Counted from the stretch's first letter, positions 27,936-35,972 are shown. The stretch is 64,000 bases of DNA from Lachnospiraceae bacterium (GCA_017508825.1 JAFWRC010000159.1:1-64000), one strand, 5' to 3'. A program made the numbers and translations. Notes: a model not told the origin generated them from the letters alone.

Positions 27936-27959
27936 CAGAAAAGCAGAGGGGGTGTTGCA

Positions 27960-28526
27960 ATGGCGAATGTATACGAAGAATGTCCGGTATTGGAAAATGA
28001 AAGATGGCGGTTACGTTTGGTAGAAAAAAGTGATGCAGAGAATCTGCTTAACGTTTACAGTGATAAGAATGCATTACCGTTTTTCAACAGCGATAACTGT
28101 GACGGTGACAATTTCTACTATCCGACAAAAGAGCAGATGGATAAAGCGATTGATTTTTGGCTCTATTCCTACCGGGAAAAATGGTTTGTGCGTTGGGTGA
28201 TCATCGATAAGACGGTTTCCAAAGCGATCGGTACCGTGGAATTATTTCATCGGCCGGACAACGGGGATTTCGGCGAAGTGGGAGTACTTCGTCTGGATGT
28301 CGGAAGTGCATACGAAAAATCGGATCTGTTGAATTCCATGTTTGCATTGATCCTTCCGCCGGCGTATGAACTTTTTGACTGTGACCGGATCATTTCCAAG
28401 ATACCGGTCTATGCAGTGGAACGCATCGATGCCGCAGAAAAATACGGTTTCACAAAATCGGAACAATACCTGATCGGAAAAGGAGACTACGCATACAACG
28501 ATTATTGGATCGTAAGCAGATCGTAA
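27960..28526 (+). CDS. GNAT-family N-acetyltransferase (Acetyltransf_3 type)
   Basis: 188 residues. NERWRLRLVEKSDAENLLNVY at the start and VRWVIIDKTVSKAIGTVELF, EVGVLRLDVGSAYEKSD and AAEKYGFTKSEQYL give the GNAT core. The acetyl-CoA-binding loop (R/Q-x-x-G-x-G/A) is degenerate, as in some members that have lost or altered activity. GAGGGGGTG precedes the ATG. It is 24 bp after the GyrI-like gene and probably cotranscribed. The substrate is not readable from sequence. Confidence 0.72.
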   Translation: MANVYEECPVLENERWRLRLVEKSDAENLLNVYSDKNALPFFNSDNCDGDNFYYPTKEQMDKAIDFWLYSYREKWFVRWVIIDKTVSKAIGTVELFHRPDNGDFGEVGVLRLDVGSAYEKSDLLNSMFALILPPAYELFDCDRIISKIPVYAVERIDAAEKYGFTKSEQYLIGKGDYAYNDYWIVSRS

Positions 28527-28608
28527 AAGAATAACAAACGCCCCAGTGGCTTGTTGCACGTTTTAATAGCAAATCTGTAAAGGCTGAGAAAACGGCAGAA
28601 TTATATAC

Positions 28609-28636
28609 TTGACAAAGAACAGGGTGCTGTTATAGA
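28609..28636 (+). promoter_or_regulatory. Strong promoter of the attenuated GNAT gene
   Basis: TTGACA (28609-28614), a 16-bp spacer and TATAGA (28631-28636). It starts an RNA leader of about 200 nt that carries the leader peptide and the terminator. Confidence 0.75.
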
Positions 28637-28666
28637 ATGCGATTATACTTTTTTAGGAGTAATCAG

Positions 28667-28762
28667 ATGAAGAACATCAGAAATCAGCAGCAGCATAGCT
28701 ATTATTGTTATCTCCATAGAGACATGGGGCATATTGCTATGCAGTCAGATTTCGGGATATAA
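28667..28762 (+). CDS. 31-residue leader peptide
   Basis: A short reading frame with an AGGAG site seven bases ahead of its ATG. It encodes MKNIRNQQQHSYYCYLHRD then MGHIAMQSDFGI. The centre is rich in Tyr and His codons (three Tyr within four codons, flanked by His). It lies between a strong promoter and a rho-independent terminator, and its codons contain the RNA segments that form the alternative hairpins. This is the layout of a ribosome-controlled transcription attenuator. The SYYCY core recalls leader peptides ahead of acquired resistance genes in Gram-positives (from memory). It is probably not a functional protein by itself. Confidence 0.75.
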   Translation: MKNIRNQQQHSYYCYLHRDMGHIAMQSDFGI

Positions 28763-28820
28763 AGACAGAGGATCTATCATAATGTGTCTTAAGCCGTCTG
28801 CATAGCGCAGGCGGTTTTTT
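28691..28820 (+). promoter_or_regulatory. Ribosome-mediated attenuator with mutually exclusive hairpins
   Basis: Segment 1 GCATAGC (28693-28699, inside the leader peptide) can pair with segment 2 GCTATGCAG (28736-28744). Segment 2 can instead pair perfectly over 9 bp with CTGCATAGC (28798-28806), which is the 5' arm and loop of the terminator CCGTCTGC/GCAGGCGG (28794-28814) followed by TTTTTT. A ribosome stalled on the Tyr/His codons would mask segment 1, free segment 2 and block the terminator, switching on the downstream acetyltransferase. Without stalling, 1-2 pairing leaves the terminator intact. Confidence 0.75.
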
Positions 28821-28850
28821 GGTTTATAGGTGAGAGGAGAGTGTGGAATC

Positions 28851-29369
28851 ATGGAACAGGAATGGGTAATAAGGGAAGCAACAACAGAGGATGCAGCCAG
28901 ATTGGTTGAAATCTATTCATATTATGTACGAAACACAGCGGTATCCTTTGAATACGAGGTTCCTACAGTGGAGGAATTTACGGAGCGGATCCATAGGGTC
29001 AAAAGAGAATATCCGTATCTTGTTTGTGAGAAAGAAGGTGTAGTGATCGGTTATGCATATGCAAGCGCATACAGTACCAGGGATGCGTATTCGTGGACGG
29101 CAGTAACATCGATCTATGTGGATAAGGATTATAGAAGACAAGGTATTGGCAGAAAGTTATATCTTGAACTGGAGGACAGATTACAAAAACAGTGTATCGT
29201 AAATCTTCTTGCGGGAGTAGCTTTTTGCGAACCGGAAGATGAGTATCTGACACATGACAGTTACAATTTTCATAGGAAACAGGGGTTTGAAAAAACAGCT
29301 CATATGAAGGGGATAGGAAAGAAATTTGACCGATGGTATGATCTGTTGTGGATGCAGAAAAAAATATAA
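28851..29369 (+). CDS. GNAT N-acetyltransferase, phosphinothricin/antibiotic acetyltransferase-like
   Basis: 172 residues from the ATG at 28851, preceded by GAGAGGAGAG; a GTG at 28830 is less likely. Seen: IREATTEDAARLVEIYSYYV, NTAVSFEYEVPTVEEF (typical of the Pat/YncA/phosphinothricin subgroup), YAYASAYSTRDAYSWTAVTS, IYVDKDYRRQGIGRKL (acetyl-CoA loop RRQGIG) and NFHRKQGFEKTAHM. It transfers acetyl to an amine. Its expression appears to be controlled by translation stalling in the leader, which suggests induction by a ribosome-targeting antibiotic or by amino acid shortage. The substrate is inferred, not shown. Confidence 0.85.
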   Translation: MEQEWVIREATTEDAARLVEIYSYYVRNTAVSFEYEVPTVEEFTERIHRVKREYPYLVCEKEGVVIGYAYASAYSTRDAYSWTAVTSIYVDKDYRRQGIGRKLYLELEDRLQKQCIVNLLAGVAFCEPEDEYLTHDSYNFHRKQGFEKTAHMKGIGKKFDRWYDLLWMQKKI

Positions 29370-29413
29370 ATTTAGGAATCAAATATAAATACAAGATTGA
29401 AGGAGAGAAGAAA

Positions 29414-29881
29414 ATGAACATCAGATTTGCAGAAGAAAATGAATTGGAACAGGTAAACGTATTGCGCAAGCAGGTAAACGATCTGCATGTGGCAGGAAAG
29501 CCGGAGGTGTTTAAACCGGGATTTGGTCCGGAACTGAGAGATTTTATCTTTGCAATCTGGAAGGATCCGGAGCAGAAGATCGTTGTTGCGGAAGAAGACG
29601 GTGTGATCTGCGGATTTGCGGTGATCCATCATATTTTCAAAGCGGGAAGCCCGTTTATGAAAGAACGTGATTTCTTAGATATCGATGAATTCTGTGTGGA
29701 CGAAGCGCATCGCCGTAAGGGAGTCGCTACAAAAATGATCGAATTCATAAAAGACTTTGCAAAAGAAAAAGGATTTCACCGGATCGAACTGAATATGTGG
29801 GAATTTAACGAAAGCGCTCTGGCATTCTACGAAGCAGCAGGGTTTGAGACTTTTCGCAGATACATGGAAATGATGCTGTGA
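29414..29881 (+). CDS. GNAT-family N-acetyltransferase
   Basis: 155 residues starting at 29414 (MNIRFAEENE) after GAAGGAGAG; an upstream in-frame ATG at 29348 overlaps the previous gene and is rejected. Core marks: VAEEDGVICGFAVIHHI, FLDIDEFCVDEAHRRKGVATKM with the acetyl-CoA loop RRKGVA, and LNMWEFNESALAFYEAAGF. It follows the previous GNAT gene by 44 bp and may share the attenuated transcript. Substrate unknown. Confidence 0.85.
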   Translation: MNIRFAEENELEQVNVLRKQVNDLHVAGKPEVFKPGFGPELRDFIFAIWKDPEQKIVVAEEDGVICGFAVIHHIFKAGSPFMKERDFLDIDEFCVDEAHRRKGVATKMIEFIKDFAKEKGFHRIELNMWEFNESALAFYEAAGFETFRRYMEMML

Positions 29882-29955
29882 TCCTGCTTGCCTGATAAAA
29901 AGAATGATGTTATAAAGAATGAAGTAATTCCGAAATCAGAAAGTGAGTGGATGAG

Positions 29956-30636
29956 ATGGCTTTTCAAATGGTTCATATGGAAATCGCATACCGTGTGATG
30001 GAAAAACTGGGGATTCAGGATAACAGGGAAGAGTTTATTCTGGGCAGTGTTTCTCCGGATTCGATCCATATGAGAGAAGATTATAACGTAGAACTCAAAG
30101 TACATTCTCATTTGTTTGAAGGATGCGGACCATGGGGAGATACGCAGGATTATTCCAAATGGATAGAGAATATGTATCGTTTTTTGGATACCTATGGAAA
30201 GATCGATACAGATAATAAAAATAGGATGCTCATATATGGGATCTTTGCACATTGTAAGACGGATTACTGGAATGATCTGAAGATATGGAGAAGAGCACAG
30301 AAGGAGTTTCTTTCTTCGATGGGGGTGGAAAAATTCAAAAAAGAATACTATCAGGAAGCAAAGGCTCTGGATGTATGGCTTTATCAGAACAGTGAGCATA
30401 CAGAAGAAATAAGACAGCTTTTGTCCTTGGCAAAAGAGGAAGGTTTTGCAGACTATTATTCAGCAGATGATGTAGTGAAGATGAAGAAACATCTGCTTGA
30501 TGTGCAATATAATGTTCCTTCCGTAGATGTAAACGGATTTATATATTATCCCAAAGAAAGATTGCAGGAGTTTCTTGCAGATGTAACTGAGGATATTTGC
30601 AAGGAATTGACGGAACGGATAGGAATGATCGCATAG
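29956..30636 (+). CDS. Zinc-dependent phospholipase C-like protein
   Basis: 226 residues if started at ATG 29956 (MAFQMVHMEIAY); the ATG at 29947 is an alternative, as neither has a strong ribosome site. Its pattern resembles the zinc_dep_PLPC group: an N-terminal HMEIAYRVMEKLG, then DSIHMRED, KVHSHLFEG and FAHCKTDYWND supply His/Asp metal ligands in an all-helical fold. No signal peptide is seen, unlike secreted phospholipases, so it may act on a cytoplasmic substrate. Biochemical role unknown. Confidence 0.65.
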   Translation: MAFQMVHMEIAYRVMEKLGIQDNREEFILGSVSPDSIHMREDYNVELKVHSHLFEGCGPWGDTQDYSKWIENMYRFLDTYGKIDTDNKNRMLIYGIFAHCKTDYWNDLKIWRRAQKEFLSSMGVEKFKKEYYQEAKALDVWLYQNSEHTEEIRQLLSLAKEEGFADYYSADDVVKMKKHLLDVQYNVPSVDVNGFIYYPKERLQEFLADVTEDICKELTERIGMIA

Positions 30637-30704
30637 ATATAGCAAACTTGCACGGAAGCCGGTTTTGTGTTATCCTATCTTCTCGGAAAAAAGGAGAAGC
30701 TGAC

Positions 30705-31682
30705 ATGACATTTGAGGCGTACACAAATCCGGACTTTACCGTACAACAGAAATTGTTATTTTTTGTGGTTGCATTGGCAGGAATTCTTATTTGCAATATT
30801 CTGATCATTGCAGGAGTGAAGATCTCTACACTGCATAAAGAAAAAGAAGAACAGCCGCAGCTATTGTATGAAGGAGTGCATAACCGCATCCAGCGCTTTT
30901 ATGAGATGATGATCTCCGGATGCTCGGTACTTTCGTTTTCCTGCGCCTATGTGATCCTGAACCATATCAACACGCTGTATATGAGTGGCGCAAAAGGCGG
31001 ACCGACGCTGGATTGGATCATGGATGTATGGCAAAACGGCAGGGATTTTGTTTTGCTTTTGCTGATCTGCTTATCCTGTGTGATCAATTCTTTATTGGAT
31101 AAAATATTTATTCCGCTGAAAAGGATCAGCCGTGAGGAGAAGGCCTGCATTCGTATGCTGGCGATGTTCTACGTGATCATCATTCTGGCAGGACTGAACA
31201 GTGTGGGGGATGAGAGCGAGTACAATCCGGTAATGATCTACTATCTCGGATTGATGATCGGACGATTCGTATACTTTGATGCTTCGTTTATTGATTTTAT
31301 CCATGCATTGGTAGATATGTTTAAAAATATCTATCTGCTCATCATGGGCCTTTTGCTGACCGGTTTGCTTACCCATTTCGGATTTGAGGCAGGATATCTG
31401 CTGGAGCGGAATTATTATATCGTAGGCATATTCTATACGCATTTATTTCTGCTTGTGGTGATCTTCCTTCTGAATAACACGGGGATCCTGAAACTGATCT
31501 TCCGGGAACCGGCAACGGAAGAGGATGCAGAGGAAGATAATGAAGAAGATTATGAAGAATATGAAGAAGAGGATGATGCAGAAGAAGAGTATGTGATAGC
31601 GGAATATGATGATGACGAAGAATATGAAGAAGAGACCGTAGTTTTAGCAGCACCCAGACATACGGTAAAAAAACGTCAATGA
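30705..31682 (+). CDS. Multi-pass membrane protein with very acidic C-terminal tail, function unknown
   Basis: 325 residues from the ATG at 30705, which follows AAAAAAGGAGAAG; upstream ATGs lie inside the previous gene. About seven hydrophobic segments can be seen (for example KLLFFVVALAGILICNILII, YLLIMGLLLTGLLTHFGF and THLFLLVVIFLLNN). The last ~50 residues are nearly all Glu, Asp and Tyr and then end with basic KKRQ. No known family was recognised. The acidic tail is presumably cytoplasmic and could bind cations or a basic partner. It stands alone before a strong terminator. Confidence 0.6.
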   Translation: MTFEAYTNPDFTVQQKLLFFVVALAGILICNILIIAGVKISTLHKEKEEQPQLLYEGVHNRIQRFYEMMISGCSVLSFSCAYVILNHINTLYMSGAKGGPTLDWIMDVWQNGRDFVLLLLICLSCVINSLLDKIFIPLKRISREEKACIRMLAMFYVIIILAGLNSVGDESEYNPVMIYYLGLMIGRFVYFDASFIDFIHALVDMFKNIYLLIMGLLLTGLLTHFGFEAGYLLERNYYIVGIFYTHLFLLVVIFLLNNTGILKLIFREPATEEDAEEDNEEDYEEYEEEDDAEEEYVIAEYDDDEEYEEETVVLAAPRHTVKKRQ

Positions 31683-31695
31683 AAAACGATATGAG

Positions 31696-31735
31696 AAAAG
31701 AGCTTCCGTCCATAGAATGACAGAAGCTCTTTTTT
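31696..31735 (+). terminator. Rho-independent terminator
   Basis: AAAAGAGCTTC (31696-31706) pairs with GAAGCTCTTTT (31723-31733), followed by further T residues, 13 bp after the membrane protein stop. Confidence 0.85.
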
Positions 31736-31785
31736 CTTTATAGAAAAAAACTCCGGGGGATGAGCATAAAGATCCTGTTACTGTA

Positions 31786-31816
31786 TTGACTCGTCCCTTA
31801 GGGGCGGGTTTATACT
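31786..31816 (+). promoter_or_regulatory. MerR-type promoter with 19-bp spacer and internal dyad
   Basis: TTGACT (31786-31791) and TATACT (31811-31816) are separated by 19 bp, longer than the usual 17, and the spacer holds the dyad CGTCCCTTAGGGGCG. This is the classical layout of promoters that MerR-family activators untwist. The operon it drives ends with a MerR gene (34470-34949). Confidence 0.8.
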
Positions 31817-31837
31817 CGGCATATGGAGGGCGACGGG

Positions 31838-32761
31838 ATGCCGGTATTGAAAATTCTGCTGAAGAGAAATCGTATATGGGTGTTTGCGGCAATCCTGGCG
31901 GCTCTGGTCTCCAACCTCTCCCAGATGTTCTATTTCGTATTTGTCGGGAAGCTGGTGGATAAGATCGCCGGCAGACAAACGATAGAGTATTCTTTTATCG
32001 CCATTTTGGCAGTCTTTATGATAGCGAATGTCGTGACAGTGTCTCTGAATCACTATATCGGCCATATGACGGCGGAGAAGATGGCGCATAGTCTGCGGAT
32101 GGGATATGCGCGAAAACTGTTGAAAAAGACAAACGGTGAAAACAGAAGCTGTGATGCCGGTCAGATAATGTCCGTTGTGCAGAATGAGCTGGCGCAGGCA
32201 GATGCGTATCTCGGAAACACTTTTTTTGATATCTTCAGTATGACATTCAGCGGGATCCTGGTTCTGGTATTTCTGTTGTTTCAAAATGCTCTCTTGACAA
32301 TGACGCTGCTGATCCCCGCGATCCTGATCCTGGTATATGTTTTGATCTTGAGCAAACGGATGACACCCCTGGTATCGGAAACACAGAATGCGAAAAATCG
32401 CATGAATCACGCTGTGTATAGTACGGTACATGCCTTCCCGGCGATCAGGATCTTCGACGGGGAGAAGCTGGCGATGCATACCTTTCAGCGGGAAACAACG
32501 GATTGGGTGAGATCCGCTACGAAGCTGGAACGGCGAAGTGCGCTCTATAATTCGCTGTCAGGGGTACTCTCCGGCATTCCGCTGCTGCTGTTATTGCTTG
32601 CGGGGGGATATATGGTGCTGGACGGGCATATCATGCTGGGGACACTGATCGTTTTTCTGAATCTTCAAAAAAGTCTGATGGGATTTATCATGAACCTGCC
32701 TGCATGGATCGGAGGATTTAAGATTTTTACGGCAAATCTTACTCGAATAGAAATCGAATAA
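31838..32761 (+). CDS. ABC exporter transmembrane subunit (type IV, first), without ATPase domain
   Basis: 307 residues forming a six-helix ABC exporter transmembrane domain (VFAAILAALVSNLSQMFYFV, NVVTVSLNHYIGHMTAEKM, FFDIFSMTFSGILVLVFLLF, and a late coupling-helix region ILSKRMTPLVSETQNAKNR). Normal half-transporters continue into an ATPase domain; this one stops at TRIEIE. The ATPase is encoded 47 bp downstream in another frame. Start at 31838 follows GGAGGGCGACGGG; an ATG at 31823 lies too close to the promoter. The operon is MerR-controlled, so drug or peptide efflux is likely. Confidence 0.82.
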   Translation: MPVLKILLKRNRIWVFAAILAALVSNLSQMFYFVFVGKLVDKIAGRQTIEYSFIAILAVFMIANVVTVSLNHYIGHMTAEKMAHSLRMGYARKLLKKTNGENRSCDAGQIMSVVQNELAQADAYLGNTFFDIFSMTFSGILVLVFLLFQNALLTMTLLIPAILILVYVLILSKRMTPLVSETQNAKNRMNHAVYSTVHAFPAIRIFDGEKLAMHTFQRETTDWVRSATKLERRSALYNSLSGVLSGIPLLLLLLAGGYMVLDGHIMLGTLIVFLNLQKSLMGFIMNLPAWIGGFKIFTANLTRIEIE

Positions 32762-32808
32762 GCGGATTTACGGGCAGAAGGAAATGTCATAATTTTGGAG
32801 GATGGACA

Positions 32809-33438
32809 ATGATCCGATTAGAAAAAGTATCTTTCTCGTATGATAAGCAGGAAATCTTTCGTGATCTTTCGCTTCACGTAGAGAAAAACGAAAAAGTGGG
32901 TATCGTGGGGGAGAGCGGATGCGGAAAGAGTACACTGCTCAAACTGATCGCCGGACTCTATCTGCCGTCGGAAGGGAAGATCTGTGTGGATGGAGAAACG
33001 GATCCTGCGAGGATCAGCAGAAAAGTATCGGTGGTCATGCAGGCGCCGATGTTATTGCCGATGACGATCATGGAGAATATCACGATGGGACACGAATATC
33101 CGGCGGAGCGGATCGACAGGGTTTGCGAGGAAGCGCAGCTGAGTAAATGGATCGGGACCCTTTCGGAAGGGATAAATACCTATCTGGGAGACCGCTCGGA
33201 TGAACTCTCCGGAGGGCAGGCACAGAGGATCGCGATCGCAAGGGCGATGTGTAAGGATGCGCAGATCATCTTATTAGATGAACCGACTTCTGCATTGGAT
33301 GCAGAGAATACGGCAGCGGTTTTGGAAGCGCTGCGACGATATACCGTAGATAAGACGGTGGTGCATGTAACCCACCGGCCGGAACATCTGAAAGGGTATG
33401 ACCGGATCCTGAAAATGGAGGATCTGATCGGGAAATAA
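32809..33438 (+). CDS. ABC exporter ATPase subunit (stand-alone NBD)
   Basis: 209 residues, a complete ATP-binding cassette: A-loop Tyr in FSYDKQEIF, Walker A GESGCGKST, Q-loop VVMQAPML, signature LSGGQAQR, Walker B IILLDEP, D-loop SALDA and H-loop VTHRP. It resembles the ATPase half of type IV exporters but is a separate gene with a strong site (TTGGAGG). The flanking genes supply only membrane domains, so two copies of this subunit would have to serve both. It probably powers export of the MerR ligand or a related toxic compound. Confidence 0.88.
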   Translation: MIRLEKVSFSYDKQEIFRDLSLHVEKNEKVGIVGESGCGKSTLLKLIAGLYLPSEGKICVDGETDPARISRKVSVVMQAPMLLPMTIMENITMGHEYPAERIDRVCEEAQLSKWIGTLSEGINTYLGDRSDELSGGQAQRIAIARAMCKDAQIILLDEPTSALDAENTAAVLEALRRYTVDKTVVHVTHRPEHLKGYDRILKMEDLIGK

Positions 33439-33493
33439 ATCTCCTGCGTAAGATGCATCATTTTATGGAAGAGATCATTGTGAGGAAAAGAGG

Positions 33494-34468
33494 ATGGATC
33501 GAAAGGTATCATGGATCTTAAAAGAATTAGGACTGTGGAAGACTCTGATGGTGGTAATGATCTTACGGCTGCCGTTTGATTCTCTGAATGCGATTTTAGG
33601 AGCCAATCTGCTGGAGCGTTTTTTGCGTCTGATCCAAACGAAAGGGCGTGATGAATTGCCGTCTGCATTCTGGACATTTCTGCTGTTTACCGTTCTTTTG
33701 TTTGCGTATAATGCAACGGTATGGAGTCTGATCTCCGTGAAGGCCAATCTGCTGCTGCACCGGAAACTGCGGGAGAAGATCCTGCAATCCATGCTGGATC
33801 GTAATGGACAGGAAATGGAGCAATATTCAGCAGGTGACTGGATCACGCGGATCAATGCGGATGCAGACAGGACGGCAGGTTATCTGATGGAGCCGCTGAA
33901 CCTGATGCATGCAGCGATCGCGACCTGTAATCTGATCGTATCTTCCGTGATCCTGGTGATGCTGAATGTAACGATGCTTGCGTTCACATTGCTTGTTATG
34001 GTCCCGTTTTTTATCCTGAGCAGTATCGTGATCATACGGAAGGTTCCGTATTACAAAAGAAATGCGCAGGAAGCGTATGCGGCGTATACCAACTGGATGG
34101 AACCGGTCGCCAATGCGGGTGAGACGATCCGGATCTTTGACGGGGAAGATATCGTACTGGAGAAAATAGAAGAGACCAGCTTAAAGATCATGGCGGAGAA
34201 TCGGAAAGCGCATAAGCTGGGGGCCTGGTCGATGTTTTTCAATGTACTCTCCGGCACCTTCGGATACCTGTTGCTTTTGCTGATGGGAAATAGTATGATG
34301 GGGACAGGAATACGGGATTTTGCCCAGCTTATGAAGATCACGCAGTACCGTGGTCAGATGATGCTTGGTGTGATGTGCGTGAACAACTGTATCAACCGTA
34401 TGAAGACGAATCTGACCGGCGCGGAGCGGGTATACGAGGTGTTAGCGCCGGGTGAAGGGGAGCAGTGA
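33494..34468 (+). CDS. ABC exporter transmembrane subunit (second), without ATPase domain
   Basis: 324 residues with six membrane segments in ABC exporter order (WKTLMVVMILRLPFDSLNAI, FWTFLLFTVLLFAYNATVW, ATCNLIVSSVILVMLNVTML, FNVLSGTFGYLLLLLMG) and a usual linker ending AERVYEVLAP. It stops just where an ATPase domain would begin, and the MerR gene starts one base later. It would pair with the first transmembrane subunit and two copies of the shared ATPase. Both half-transporters lacking their own ATPase is unusual. Confidence 0.82.
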   Translation: MDRKVSWILKELGLWKTLMVVMILRLPFDSLNAILGANLLERFLRLIQTKGRDELPSAFWTFLLFTVLLFAYNATVWSLISVKANLLLHRKLREKILQSMLDRNGQEMEQYSAGDWITRINADADRTAGYLMEPLNLMHAAIATCNLIVSSVILVMLNVTMLAFTLLVMVPFFILSSIVIIRKVPYYKRNAQEAYAAYTNWMEPVANAGETIRIFDGEDIVLEKIEETSLKIMAENRKAHKLGAWSMFFNVLSGTFGYLLLLLMGNSMMGTGIRDFAQLMKITQYRGQMMLGVMCVNNCINRMKTNLTGAERVYEVLAPGEGEQ

Positions 34469-34469
34469 G

Positions 34470-34949
34470 ATGAGTGAGAGCCAATCGGATCAGAAACTCT
34501 TAAAGATCGGGGAACTGGCTGCGATGGGCGGCATTTCCGTTAAGGCTATGCATGTTTATGAGGAGAAAAATATCATACGGCCGGCCTATGTGGACGAGGC
34601 AACGGGATACCGGTATTACAGGGCTTCTCAGCTGACGGAGCTGGAGTCGCTTTTGGGACTTCAGGATCTTGGTTTCTCGTTGAATGAGATATCGGAGATC
34701 TTATCCGGAACCATCTCGAAGGAAGATGTATCCGCATTGTTTGAACAGAAAAAGAATGCGCTTCAGGAATCCTTATGGAAGATCGAAGCACAGATTCAGG
34801 GACTGGATTCCATGAAGGACAGTCTGGAATCGGGAGCGGAAAAAATGCGTGAGATGAGTGATGAGGAACGGGCGCATTATCTGTCGAAACTGGTAGTCTT
34901 AAATGACCAGAATGTGCGGCAGGTCTTAAGTGAAGTGATCTGGTTATAA
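34470..34949 (+). CDS. MerR-family transcriptional regulator
   Basis: 159 residues from the ATG at 34470. The N-terminal winged helix (KIGELAAMGGISVKAMHVYEE, YVDEATGYRYYRASQLTEL) is a standard MerR DNA-binding domain. A dimerising coiled coil follows (ISKEDVSALFEQKKNALQES). Only about 35 residues remain after it, so the GyrI-like effector domain of BmrR/TipA types is missing and the sensor is minimal. The start is one base after the preceding stop, so it is coupled to the exporter. It probably activates the promoter at 31786-31816, giving a self-contained efflux circuit. Confidence 0.88.
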   Translation: MSESQSDQKLLKIGELAAMGGISVKAMHVYEEKNIIRPAYVDEATGYRYYRASQLTELESLLGLQDLGFSLNEISEILSGTISKEDVSALFEQKKNALQESLWKIEAQIQGLDSMKDSLESGAEKMREMSDEERAHYLSKLVVLNDQNVRQVLSEVIWL

Positions 34950-34989
34950 TAATATCCCCTGAGGTGGTTCCGTACATAGAACTGAAAAG

Positions 34990-35015
34990 CCCACGAGGAT
35001 CATCCCCGTGGGTTT
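34990..35015 (+). terminator. Terminator after the MerR gene
   Basis: CCCACGAGGAT / ATCCCCGTGGG around a short loop, then TTT. It is nearly identical to the hairpin at 35939-35972 and related to 62332-62361. The rest of the gap to 35134 shows nothing recognisable. Confidence 0.7.
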
Positions 35016-35133
35016 GAGAAAGGAAAACAGTATCGCGGCTTATGCCGCAGTCGTCGTCAAGTCATAGAAAACTATCTGTATATCAATTTATCACGAAGAT
35101 TTTTCGAAAACAATCAACCGGACTTTGCATTTG

Positions 35134-35191
35134 TGCTACTATAAGTAGCATTATCCTTGACATATAATGGGTATTATAATATTATATATTA
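35134..35191 (+). promoter_or_regulatory. Promoter and candidate operators of the TetR gene
   Basis: TTGACA (35157-35162), a 17-bp spacer and TATTAT (35180-35185). A perfect dyad TGCTAC-TATAA-GTAGCA (35134-35150) lies just upstream and the palindrome TAATAT-TAT-ATATTA (35177-35191) covers the -10 box. Either may be the autoregulatory site, but the second is pure A/T and could arise by chance. Confidence 0.5.
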
Positions 35192-35294
35192 TATAGTTTG
35201 TAATATCGGCTGCATCGATAGATGACGAAGAATCGTCCTGCAAGGGTATGGCCGGATATAGGCATTCGATATACCGGATGAGATAGGAGACATT

Positions 35295-35894
35295 ATGAGC
35301 GTTGATTCAGTAAGAGAAAAAGTATTAGAAGCTGCATTGGAGTTGTTTTCCAGAAAAGGATATGACGGAACGTCCATTGACGAGATCGCGGTAGCCTGCG
35401 GGATGAAAGCCCCCAATATTTATAAGTATTTCAAAGGGAAGAAAGAAATCTTTGAGATCATACACAGTAAGGCATCTGAGAATTATAAAGTCAAGATGAA
35501 TATGACGTCGGAATCTCTGGTGTGGATCCATGACGGGGAGGAGCTGAAGAAATTCAGTATGCATCAGCTTGGGTATACTATGACGGACGAGAGGGTAAGA
35601 AAATTCCGGAGAATGTATACGATCGAGCAGTTCAGGAACGACAATCTGAGGGATCGGGCATCCGATTTTCAGCTGAATAATATCATGCACCAGTTTGAAG
35701 AGATATTTAAAGAACTGATAAAGCTGGGAGCGATCGCGGAATGTGATCCGGAAATGCTTGCGATGGAATATTGCGCGCCGGTGTCTCTTCTGATCCAGTT
35801 GTGCGACAGGGAACCGGAACGCTACGATGAGATCATGGTAAAGATCGAGAAGTATATCGATCACTTTATCGCGAAGAATTTTATCAAAAAATAA
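35295..35894 (+). CDS. TetR/AcrR-family transcriptional regulator
   Basis: 199 residues. The N-terminal helix-turn-helix is standard: LEAALELFSRKGYDGTSIDE, CGMKAPNIYKYFKGKKEIF. The C-terminal two-thirds is a helical ligand and dimer domain without recognisable specificity. The ATG follows TAGGAGA. The gene is alone between two terminators, so its targets are itself or genes elsewhere; the neighbouring ABC operon already has a MerR regulator. Confidence 0.9.
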   Translation: MSVDSVREKVLEAALELFSRKGYDGTSIDEIAVACGMKAPNIYKYFKGKKEIFEIIHSKASENYKVKMNMTSESLVWIHDGEELKKFSMHQLGYTMTDERVRKFRRMYTIEQFRNDNLRDRASDFQLNNIMHQFEEIFKELIKLGAIAECDPEMLAMEYCAPVSLLIQLCDREPERYDEIMVKIEKYIDHFIAKNFIKK

Positions 35895-35938
35895 GAGCGG
35901 GAAAAAGGAAGATCAAGAAAAGGAAATCGAGAAAAGGA

Positions 35939-35972
35939 AAAACCACGAGGATCAAACATCCCCGTGGTTTTT
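35939..35972 (+). terminator. Terminator after the TetR gene
   Basis: AAACCACGAGGAT / ATCCCCGTGGTTT with a short loop, then TTTTTT. Its core is shared with the hairpin at 34990-35015. Confidence 0.85.

Noticed and set aside
28580..28820. T-box riboswitch before the acetyltransferase gene
   Set aside because: No T-box sequence or tRNA-acceptor bulge motif was found, whereas a leader peptide with its own ribosome site and matched antiterminator arms explains the region.
32750..32815. First ABC gene and ATPase gene treated as one frameshifted pseudogene
   Set aside because: Each part is a complete domain, the ATPase gene has its own strong ribosome site, and the second transporter gene is likewise without an ATPase; kept as a functional split, with decay noted as an alternative.
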